A stretch of DNA of 10,239 nt from JALXCG01 sp026991065 [NCBI: Gemmatimonadota bacterium] (lineage in GTDB: Bacteria > GCA-2686955): the NCBI GenBank assembly GCA_026991065.1, contig JALXCG010000505.1, positions 8,028 to 18,266 on the forward strand, in the 5' to 3' direction. The position numbers were made by a program, and so were the translations under genes. The notes below the pieces were generated by a model. It was given only the letters and a program-made list of their open reading frames with translations, did not search any database and was not told where the DNA came from. The number at the start of each line of letters is the position of its first letter. Position 1 is the first letter of the stretch. Shown piece by piece: positions 1 to 5,949 of the stretch.

Positions 1-87
1 CACGAGGATCACTGTTCTGCCGCCACCGAGGACGAGGTGTTGGCCTCGCTGCGTGCCCACGTTGGCGGCAGAACAGTGATCCTCGTG
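1..87. repeat. Exact 25-bp inverted repeat at the contig edge (arms 1-25 and 63-87)
   Basis: Bases 1-25 are the perfect reverse complement of bases 63-87, separated by 37 bases. The right arm encodes the conserved ABC H-loop region (GGRTVILV), so it is genuine. The left arm sits where D-loop codons should be and reads as nonsense (HEDHCSAA). A perfect arm that begins exactly at base 1 and destroys a conserved motif is best explained as a fold-back artefact of assembly or whole-genome amplification rather than a biological hairpin. Confidence 0.85.
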
Positions 88-252
88 TCACATCGCTCCA
101 CGTCATTGGCCCTTGCCGATCGGATTCTGGTGCTGGATGGCGGGCGCGTCGCTGAAATCGGCACCCATGCGGAGTTGCTGCGCAACGGTGGTGTTTACGC
201 CCGGCTGCACGCCCGAACGGTAGAGGAGCGGGCCCTGGAGGATGCGTCATGA
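1..252 (+). CDS. ABC exporter half-transporter, C-terminal fragment of the ATPase domain (5' end missing)
   Basis: This is the last part of an ABC-type exporter subunit that continues beyond the left edge. The readable protein runs from about TEDEVLASL to the TGA at 250-252. It keeps the H-loop (ILVSHR), the following strand (ADRILVLDGGRVAEIGTHAELL) and the usual C-terminal helix of an exporter ATPase domain. Walker A, Q-loop, signature and Walker B are missing. The next gene is a complete half-transporter starting 15 bases after this stop, so the two probably form a heterodimeric exporter of the LmrCD / TM287-288 / YheI-YheH kind. Bases 1-25 are not genuine coding sequence: they are an exact inverted copy of bases 63-87 and replace the expected D-loop codons, so true sequence starts near base 26. 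A GTG at 37 is internal and is not the start. The family call is firm; the substrate is unknown. Confidence 0.85.
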   Translation, partial: HEDHCSAATEDEVLASLRAHVGGRTVILVSHRSTSLALADRILVLDGGRVAEIGTHAELLRNGGVYARLHARTVEERALEDAS

Positions 253-257
253 ACGTC

Positions 258-262
258 GGAGG
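258..262 (+). promoter_or_regulatory. Shine-Dalgarno site that fixes the start of the second ABC subunit at ATG 268
   Basis: A perfect GGAGG lies five bases before the ATG at 268. An alternative in-frame GTG at 262 overlaps the last base of this site and has no ribosome binding site of its own at the right distance, so ATG 268 is preferred. The upstream stop codon (250-252) is close enough for translational coupling. Confidence 0.7.
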
Positions 263-267
263 TGCCC

Positions 268-2166
268 ATGCGGGTTGACGCCGGGCTGGCCGCTCCGGAC
301 GATCAGCCGGGGGCCGGGCAGTTGGACTACCGGATTTTTCGGCGTTTCGTCGGCTATGTGCGCCCCCATTGGCGGCACCTGACGCTCGCGCTGGTTCTGT
401 TGGCGGTTCTCTCCGTCGTTCAGGTGGTGCAGCCGTGGCTGGTCAAAGAGGCGATCGATGGCCCCATCCGGGCCGGGGATCTGCTGGAGCTGCGCCTCTG
501 GGTGATCGCCTATGTTGCGACACTGATTGCTGAAGCGATTCTGCGCTACTTGCAGATTGTCGCCCTCCAGGGAACCGGGCAGCGGGTGCTGCGCGATCTC
601 CGGACCGAGGTCTTCGCTCACATCACCGAACGCCCCATGGCCTTCTTCGACCGCAACCCGGTTGGCCGTCTCATTACCCGGGTCACCAGCGACGTGGAAG
701 CCTTGAACGAACTCTTCAACCAGGGGGTGATGGCGGTCCTGGGCGACCTCTTCAAGATGGTTCTCATCGCCGCGGTCATGCTCTACATGGCGCCGGCCCT
801 GAGCCTGGTCGCGTTCGGCGCGGTGCCGCTGCTGCTCGCCCTCACCTTCTTCTTTCGCGCGCGGATTCGCAAGGTCTCGCGCCGGGTGCGGCTGCTGCTC
901 TCGCGCCTGAATGTGTTCCTGGCCGAGAGCCTGGCGGGGATGGAAGTGACCCAGCTCTTTGCCCGCGAGGAGCGCGAGTTGCGCCGTTTCCGCGAGGCCT
1001 CGCGGACCTATCGCGATGCCGAACTGCGGGGGGTCGCGCTGGAATCGCTCTTCAGCGCCCTGGTGGAATACGCCGGTGTGCTACTCACTGCCGGCCTGCT
1101 GTGGTTTGCCGGCGGGCGGATTCTCGCCGGCGCCATGACCTTTGGCGCCCTGGTCGCTTTCATAGACTACATGCGCCGCTTCTTCGAGCCGCTGCGGGAT
1201 CTGTCCACCAAATACGCCGTGCTGCAGACCGCCATGGCGTCCGCCGAGCGGGTCTTCGCCGTTCTCGACGATCAGTGCGCCCTGCCCCAGGAGAAACGGG
1301 TCACTCCGCGGGAACCGCTGCGCGGTCGGGTGGAGTTCGACCATGTCTCCTTTGCCTACCGCCCGGAGGAGCCGGTGATTCGTGACATCTCTTTTGTCCT
1401 GGAGGCGGGCGAGCGGGTTGCCATTGTCGGTGCGACCGGTTCCGGAAAGTCGACCCTGATCCGCCTCCTGGCCCGGCTCTACGACGTCGACCGGGGGGCG
1501 ATCCGCATCGACGGCATCGACATCCGCGATCTCGACCCGGCCACCGTGCGCGCTGCCCTTGGGGTGGTCACCCAAGAGGTTTTTCTTTTTACCGGCAACA
1601 TTGGCGACAACATCGCCCTGGGCGCCCCGCTGGAGGATCCCGATCCCGCCTCCGCCGCCGCTCGCGCGGCCGAACTGGTGGGGCTGAACCGCTTTCTCGA
1701 AGAGCGCCCCGGTGGCATGGAAGCTCCGGTCTGGGAATCCGGTGCCAATCTCTCCGCCGGCGAACGACAACTCATCACTTTTGCCCGCGCGCTGGCCCGC
1801 GATCCACGCATTCTAATTCTCGACGAAGCCACCGCGAGTGTCGATCCGGCGACCGAGCAGTCGATCCAGGTCGCGATTCACGAACTGCTCGCCGGCCGCA
1901 CCGCCATTGTGGTCGCTCACCGCCTCTCCACGGTGCGCGAGGTGGACCGCATTCTGGTCCTTCATCATGGTGCCCTGGTGGAGATCGGAACCCACGATGA
2001 GTTGATCGCCGCCGGCGGCATCTATCATCGTCTGCACCGACTCCATTTCAATGACGGCGATCGCAATGCCGGAGCGGAATCGCGCCCCTCCGCCGCCGGC
2101 GCCGACGCAGCCTCCGCCCCCACTTCCGATTCCGCCTCCGCACCCGGCCGGGGGATCCAACCGTGA
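268..2166 (+). CDS. ABC exporter half-transporter (membrane domain fused to ATPase domain)
   Basis: A 632-residue half-transporter of the multidrug/lipid exporter type, acting in the inner membrane as a dimer. The N-terminal part (about residues 18-320) is the six-helix membrane domain, with clear hydrophobic helices near 38-58, 78-96 and 155-195. The ATPase domain follows: Walker A GATGSGKST at about 388-396, Q-loop VTQEVFLF (Gln near 436), signature LSAGERQ starting near 495, Walker B ILILDE ending at a catalytic Glu near 520, D-loop SVD and H-loop VAHR (His near 551). All catalytic residues are present, but the signature reads LSAGE instead of LSGGQ, a variant seen in YheH-like subunits. 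The last ~30 residues are a low-complexity Ala/Ser/Pro tail. It lies directly after a second half-transporter and overlaps the glycosyltransferase start by four bases, so all three are probably co-transcribed. The substrate cannot be read from sequence; drug, lipid or glycolipid export are all possible. Confidence 0.95.
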   Translation: MRVDAGLAAPDDQPGAGQLDYRIFRRFVGYVRPHWRHLTLALVLLAVLSVVQVVQPWLVKEAIDGPIRAGDLLELRLWVIAYVATLIAEAILRYLQIVALQGTGQRVLRDLRTEVFAHITERPMAFFDRNPVGRLITRVTSDVEALNELFNQGVMAVLGDLFKMVLIAAVMLYMAPALSLVAFGAVPLLLALTFFFRARIRKVSRRVRLLLSRLNVFLAESLAGMEVTQLFAREERELRRFREASRTYRDAELRGVALESLFSALVEYAGVLLTAGLLWFAGGRILAGAMTFGALVAFIDYMRRFFEPLRDLSTKYAVLQTAMASAERVFAVLDDQCALPQEKRVTPREPLRGRVEFDHVSFAYRPEEPVIRDISFVLEAGERVAIVGATGSGKSTLIRLLARLYDVDRGAIRIDGIDIRDLDPATVRAALGVVTQEVFLFTGNIGDNIALGAPLEDPDPASAAARAAELVGLNRFLEERPGGMEAPVWESGANLSAGERQLITFARALARDPRILILDEATASVDPATEQSIQVAIHELLAGRTAIVVAHRLSTVREVDRILVLHHGALVEIGTHDELIAAGGIYHRLHRLHFNDGDRNAGAESRPSAAGADAASAPTSDSASAPGRGIQP

Positions 2167-3899
2167 GTGCTCCCCAGCCCCCGGGCGGCGCCGATTCCTC
2201 GCCGCGGCGCTTGCCGAGCGCGTCACCGGCGTGGCGGGCGGCCTTTGCCGCCATTCTGCTGGTCGCCGCCTATCTCCGCTTCTCCTCTCTGAGTTTCGGC
2301 TTCCCGGACTGGTTCGCGCGCCCCGACGAAGCCAATGTGACCACCCGCGTCATGCGCATGCTCCTGGCCGGCGGCTATTCGCCGGAGTTTTTCGAGTATC
2401 CGGCGCTCTGGCTCTACCTGCTGCGCGGCCTCTTCGCCGTGGGGTTCCACCTGGGTGAGTGGGCCGGGCGCTGGAGCGATGTTGACGGCTTCATGACCGC
2501 CTACGTGCGCGACCCGAGCCCGTGGCTGCTGACCGCGCGCATCGTCGCGGCCGGCAGTGGCCTGCTGACCGTCGCGTTGATTGGGCGCTTCGGTCGGCGG
2601 CTGGGAGGCAGCGGCCTGGTGGCGGCGCTGGTCCTGGCGGTGGCGCCGCTGCACGCCCGCGATTCCCATTTCGGTGTCACCGATGTTCCGGTAACCCTGC
2701 TGCTGCTCCTGGCGCTGGTCTGGGCGCGGCGCCTGCAGGTGCCGCACCCGCGGCGCCGTGATCTCTGGATCGCCGGGCTCTGGGTGGGGTTGGCCGGCGC
2801 CACCAAGTACAACGCCGCGCTGGTCGGCATCGCGCCGGCAGCGGCCCTGTGGCTGGCCACTCCCGAGCGCCGCCGGGCGGCCACCCGGATCGCCGGGGTC
2901 GCCACCGTCGCGGTCGCCGTCTTCTTTCTCACCAATCCCTATGTCCTGCTCGACCACAGCCTGTTTCGCGAGCATTTTGCCTTTCAGGCGCGGCACATGC
3001 TGGAGGGGCACGGGCTCGATCTGGGGCTCGGATGGATCTACCACGCCACCGATTCACTGCCCCGTGCGCTCACCTGGCCCCTCTTTGCGCTTTCTCTGGC
3101 CGGCGTCGCCGTGGCCCTGCTGCAGCCCACGACGCGGCGCCAATATCTCCCGGCGCTCGCTTTCGGGCTTCTCTACTACGCCGCCATGGGCCGCAGCCGG
3201 ACCGTGTTCTTTCGCTATGTGATCCCGCTTCTGCCGGTGTTGGCCCTCACCGCCGACTGCGCCGTAACCGCCGCTCGCGACCGGCTCAAGCGCCGTTTCC
3301 GCAACCTCTCCAGTGCCGCGCTCAACAGTGCCGTCACCCTGCCGCTGCTCCTCGCGGCCTTGCCGGCGGCGGTAACCACGTTTCAGATCGACCGCATCCT
3401 GGCTGCCACCGATACCCGCGAACAAGCTCGTGCCTGGCTCCTGGAGCATGTTGCTCCCGATGAAGGCGTGGTGCTGGCAGGCGGTGCGATCTATGGCGAA
3501 CCCCGCCTGCACGGCCCCGAATGGTGCCAGATTCTGGAACTTGCGCGCGAGCCCACCCACTGCTCAGATCCCGCGCCTTTCCCGACTCTGCGCCTGGTCG
3601 ACCCCCGCGCCGGCCTTGCCGGTCTGCCCCGGGATCGGTTCTCCTGGGTTCTTACTCACGAGCATCCACTGATGCGTTATTCGGCCCTGCATTTCAAGCT
3701 CCGCGCTGCTTTGGAGCGGAGCGCCGAGCAGGTTGCCCTCTTCGCCCCCGCCGCGCCCTCGGGTGACGCTCTGGCGAACGCCGTTTTCGATCCGATCGAC
3801 GCTTTCTACGTGCCGATCGCGCGCTGCGGGGGCATCGACCGCCCCGGTCCGACAATCCGCATCTGGCGCCTGCGCTCCGCCACCGGCACTCCCCGATAG
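2163..3899 (+). CDS. GT-C fold membrane glycosyltransferase (PMT/ArnT-like, GT39-type)
   Basis: A 578-residue polytopic membrane protein, probably transferring a sugar from a polyprenyl-phosphate donor to a lipid or protein on the outer face of the inner membrane. About ten hydrophobic segments are visible (for example near 26-44, 80-97, 120-140, 150-163, 175-190, 202-230, 243-262, 303-321, 350-366, 385-404). The first external loop carries the acidic pair of the GT-C superfamily in RPDEANV (Asp55, Glu56), and RDSHFGVTDVP (166-176) plus ATKYNA (213-218) are typical of the PMT_2/GT39 group. The C-terminal ~170 residues are soluble and start with DTREQARAWLLEHVAPDE, as in many bacterial members. 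It starts at a GTG sharing four bases (GTGA) with the stop of the ABC subunit, with GGGGGA seven bases upstream, so translation is probably coupled. Donor and acceptor are unknown. The family call is strong. Confidence 0.88.
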   Translation: MSAPQPPGGADSSPRRLPSASPAWRAAFAAILLVAAYLRFSSLSFGFPDWFARPDEANVTTRVMRMLLAGGYSPEFFEYPALWLYLLRGLFAVGFHLGEWAGRWSDVDGFMTAYVRDPSPWLLTARIVAAGSGLLTVALIGRFGRRLGGSGLVAALVLAVAPLHARDSHFGVTDVPVTLLLLLALVWARRLQVPHPRRRDLWIAGLWVGLAGATKYNAALVGIAPAAALWLATPERRRAATRIAGVATVAVAVFFLTNPYVLLDHSLFREHFAFQARHMLEGHGLDLGLGWIYHATDSLPRALTWPLFALSLAGVAVALLQPTTRRQYLPALAFGLLYYAAMGRSRTVFFRYVIPLLPVLALTADCAVTAARDRLKRRFRNLSSAALNSAVTLPLLLAALPAAVTTFQIDRILAATDTREQARAWLLEHVAPDEGVVLAGGAIYGEPRLHGPEWCQILELAREPTHCSDPAPFPTLRLVDPRAGLAGLPRDRFSWVLTHEHPLMRYSALHFKLRAALERSAEQVALFAPAAPSGDALANAVFDPIDAFYVPIARCGGIDRPGPTIRIWRLRSATGTPR

Positions 3900-4016
3900 G
3901 CGTGTTCTTTTGTCGCAGAAGGGGCTCCCCGCGATCTGAAACGCGTGCTAGCCTTCCTCGAATCCGCTGCTTCCGGCATGCTCATGAACAGCGTGTGTCC
4001 GGGGAGCCTTGAATCA

Positions 4017-4047
4017 TCGAGCTGCCGCCTCCATCTGGCAGTCTCGA
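4017..4047 (+). other. Hairpin in the leader of the exported-protein gene
   Basis: TCGAGCTGCC (4017-4026) pairs with GGCAG-T-CTCGA (4037-4047), giving ten base pairs with one bulged T at 4042 and a ten-base loop. It is not followed by a T tract, so it is not an intrinsic terminator. It would lie in the 5' untranslated region if transcription begins upstream of it. Its role, such as mRNA stability or a protein-binding site, is unknown. Confidence 0.4.
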
Positions 4048-4102
4048 AAACTGTCCATCCGGTCGCTGCGCCTCGGCGCTGGGCAGGGTGGGAAGACCCC
4101 CC

Positions 4103-4109
4103 AAGGAGG
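4103..4109 (+). promoter_or_regulatory. Strong Shine-Dalgarno site fixing the start at ATG 4116
   Basis: A near-perfect AAGGAGG lies six bases before the ATG at 4116. The protein from that ATG begins with a clean signal peptide, so this start is preferred over the open frame that extends back to 3945. Confidence 0.85.
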
Positions 4110-4115
4110 GACTTC

Positions 4116-5741
4116 ATGCGCAAGGTGCTTGCACTCATTTCCGGATCCGCATTGGCTGGGTCCGCGATGGCCGCGACCGTGGCCACGACTTCACCCGAGG
4201 TGATCCTCGATCCACCGCCGGTGGCGCGTACGGAATACGACACGGTTTACGTTCTTACCGAGGATTTCGACGACACCACTCCCGGGACGCTGCCGGATGG
4301 TTGGGTCTCCGTCGACCAGACCGCCGTCCAGGACGAGAGCTTCTGGCATGTCTCCGACCGCTATGTTCACGAGGGAAGCCAGGCTTGGTGGTGCGGAACC
4401 AACTTCCCGCTCGGCGATGGCTACGGCAACCTCTGGCGCCAGGAACTCGATCTGACGGTTGACCTCACGGCCGTCAGTGGCGCTGTGGGGATCTCCTGGT
4501 TCCAGTATTTCGATGCCGAATGGGAGCAGCCGGAAGCGCCGCACGACGCCTGGGACGGCGGAACCTTCCGCGTCTCCACCGACGGCGGCTCCACCTGGGA
4601 GGTGATCACCCCCGAGGGCGGCTTCCCGAAGGCCGACATCTACGCCTTCTTTCTCCAGGACGGCGGCGATCCGGTTCCCGGCTGGTCCGGCAGTGCCGCC
4701 CCCGCCTGGGAGCGCGTGATGGTTGATCTCAGCGCCTACGCCGGCAGCGAGATCATGGTCCGCTGGGACTTCGCCTCCGACATGTTCGCCTCCACCGAAG
4801 ATGGCGGCTATACCCGCGAATACACCGCCTGGTTCATCGACGAAGTCACCGTCGGCAACCTCACCGGTGACACCTACTACGAAGACAACATGGAGGGCAC
4901 ACCCGGTCCCGAGTGGAGCGCCCATGCCGGTACGATTCCGCCGTCGGGTGATTGGTGGGATGTGGTTGACAGCAGCCATCCGCAACCGGATGATCTGGCC
5001 GTCTTCACGTCCATGCCGAACGGTCTCTATGTCGGTGATCGCAACAGCTCGCTCGGTGACGGCACCTACGCCACCATCGACCACGATCTTCACCCGCTCG
5101 ACAATGTCATCGAACTGCCCTCGGTCGACCTCTCCCAGGATCCGGATATGACCACGGTCTGGCTCGAATGGCAAGAGCGCATGAAGGGTGACGGCGAAGG
5201 GGCCTACCTCTATCTCGATGCTTCGGTCGATGGCGGCGACCACTGGACCGAGATCGAGCAGCGCGTGATTGCCGGCAAGGAGGGCTGGAGCACCAAGACC
5301 TACAACGTCACCTCCTACCGCAACAAGGATGATGTTCGGTTCCGCCTGCGCGCGGGTAGCGGCACCGCGGAAACCCACTACGTCTACTGGTATGTGGACG
5401 ATTTGAAGCTCTACTACCTGGTCGAGGGACTCGGTGTTGCCGATGGTGCGCCCGGTGCCGGTGTCTCCACCGAATTGCACCCCGCCACACCCAATCCCTT
5501 CAACCCCTTCACTCAGATCAGCTACACGCTGGAGAGCGCCGGCGCCGTATCGCTCCAGGTGTACGACGTGAGTGGTCATCGGGTGCGCACCCTGGTGTCG
5601 GAGTCGCAGAACGCCGGTCGCCACACCGTCACCTTTGACGGTCGCAACGACCAGGGCGCAGCACTTCCTTCCGGTGTCTACACCGCTCGGTTGGCGGCCC
5701 CGGGAAGCGTGCAGACCACGCGGATGCTGCTTCTCAAGTAG
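4116..5741 (+). CDS. Secreted protein with two jelly-roll-like modules and a C-terminal FlgD/Por-type sorting domain
   Basis: A 541-residue exported protein. Residues 1-19 form a signal peptide (MRKVLALISGSALAGSAMA), with predicted cleavage after AMA. Two similar modules follow, about 46-250 and 253-436. Each contains an acidic opening (TEDFDDTTPG / YEDNMEGTPG), a Bacterial-neuraminidase-repeat-like strand (VSTDGGSTWEVI at 153-164; ASVDGGDHWTEI at 369-380) and a closing AWFIDEV / YWYVDDL motif. They resemble the choice-of-anchor/MAM-like domains found after immune-inhibitor-A type proteases, but no HExxH protease motif is present, so this is not itself an M6 protease. Residues ~452-541 are a FlgD-Ig/Por-like domain starting HPATPNPFNPF and ending RMLLLK. 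In FCB bacteria such domains direct or accompany surface display, often through type IX-like secretion, though that machinery is not visible here. Probable role: an extracellular or surface binding/adhesion protein; the ligand is unknown. It has its own leader and a strong downstream terminator, so it is probably transcribed alone. Confidence 0.88.
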   Translation: MRKVLALISGSALAGSAMAATVATTSPEVILDPPPVARTEYDTVYVLTEDFDDTTPGTLPDGWVSVDQTAVQDESFWHVSDRYVHEGSQAWWCGTNFPLGDGYGNLWRQELDLTVDLTAVSGAVGISWFQYFDAEWEQPEAPHDAWDGGTFRVSTDGGSTWEVITPEGGFPKADIYAFFLQDGGDPVPGWSGSAAPAWERVMVDLSAYAGSEIMVRWDFASDMFASTEDGGYTREYTAWFIDEVTVGNLTGDTYYEDNMEGTPGPEWSAHAGTIPPSGDWWDVVDSSHPQPDDLAVFTSMPNGLYVGDRNSSLGDGTYATIDHDLHPLDNVIELPSVDLSQDPDMTTVWLEWQERMKGDGEGAYLYLDASVDGGDHWTEIEQRVIAGKEGWSTKTYNVTSYRNKDDVRFRLRAGSGTAETHYVYWYVDDLKLYYLVEGLGVADGAPGAGVSTELHPATPNPFNPFTQISYTLESAGAVSLQVYDVSGHRVRTLVSESQNAGRHTVTFDGRNDQGAALPSGVYTARLAAPGSVQTTRMLLLK

Positions 5742-5751
5742 AGGGGTCCAC

Positions 5752-5786
5752 GAGACCCGCCGGGGGGGCTCCGTTCCCCCGGTCTC
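5752..5786 (+). other. GC-rich hairpin just after the exported-protein gene
   Basis: GAGACC (5752-5757) pairs with GGTCTC (5781-5786), and inside it a G run pairs with CCCCC (5776-5780), with a four-base bulge on the left side. No T tract follows, so it is not a classical terminator. It may protect the 3' end of the message or pause transcription ahead of the real terminator at 5800. Confidence 0.4.
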
Positions 5787-5799
5787 TCGCTCCAAATAG

Positions 5800-5849
5800 G
5801 AAGGCCCGCGCAGAGCAACGATCTCCGCGCGGGCCTTCTGCTTTTCTCT
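5800..5849 (+). terminator. Intrinsic terminator of the exported-protein gene
   Basis: GAAGGCCCGCGC (5800-5811) and GCGCGGGCCTTC (5827-5838) form a perfect 12-bp stem with a 15-base loop, followed by the T-rich run TGCTTTTCTCTT. This fits a Rho-independent terminator on the + strand, 59 bases after the stop at 5741. On the - strand the stem is followed by CCTATTTGG, a weak T run, so it might also stop transcription from the convergent foldase gene, less efficiently. Confidence 0.85.
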
Positions 5850-5880
5850 TCCTGCATCCCGTCGGGCGTGGCACCGCCGC

Positions 5881-5940
5881 GCCTGCCGTCCGCAGCGCCT
5901 GCCGCAGCGCCCGCCGTCCGCAGCGCCCGCCGTCCGTAGC
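5881..5940. repeat. Short tandem repeat, 16-bp unit, four copies (one shortened to 12)
   Basis: The unit is GCCCGCCGTCCGCAGC with small changes. Copies lie at 5881-5896 (GCCTGCCGTCCGCAGC), 5897-5908 (shortened, GCCTGCCGCAGC), 5909-5924 and 5925-5940 (last copy ends GTAGC). It sits nine bases beyond the stop codon of the - strand foldase gene, so it lies in that gene's 3' untranslated region or in spacer. It is too short and has no spacers, so it is not a CRISPR. It looks like a small slippage repeat. Confidence 0.85.
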
Positions 5941-5949
5941 GCCGCAACT

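Larger units (their letters stand above)
3900..4115. other. Intergenic leader upstream of the exported protein
   Basis: These 216 bases hold no supported gene. The reading frame of the downstream gene stays open back to 3945, but that extension would bury the signal peptide. No confident -35/-10 pair is visible: TTGAAT at 4009-4014 and TTGTCG at 3910-3915 are weak -35 candidates without a good -10. No U-tailed terminator follows the glycosyltransferase gene. The region contains the hairpin listed at 4017-4047. Confidence 0.6.

Noticed and set aside
3945-4115. 57-codon N-terminal extension of the secreted protein
   Set aside because: The ATG at 4116 has a near-perfect AAGGAGG site and starts a clean signal peptide; the extension would bury it.
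3900-4115. Cyclic-di-GMP or other known riboswitch in the leader of the secreted-protein gene
   Set aside because: I could not place the conserved core bases of any riboswitch class I know; only a simple hairpin is visible.
4191-5795. 534-codon open frame on the - strand opposite the secreted protein
   Set aside because: Antisense shadow caused by high GC: it lies opposite a protein with a clear signal peptide, repeated modules and sorting domain, and its own translation has no recognisable domain.
5881-5940. CRISPR array
   Set aside because: Units are contiguous 16-mers with no unique spacers and no cas genes nearby.
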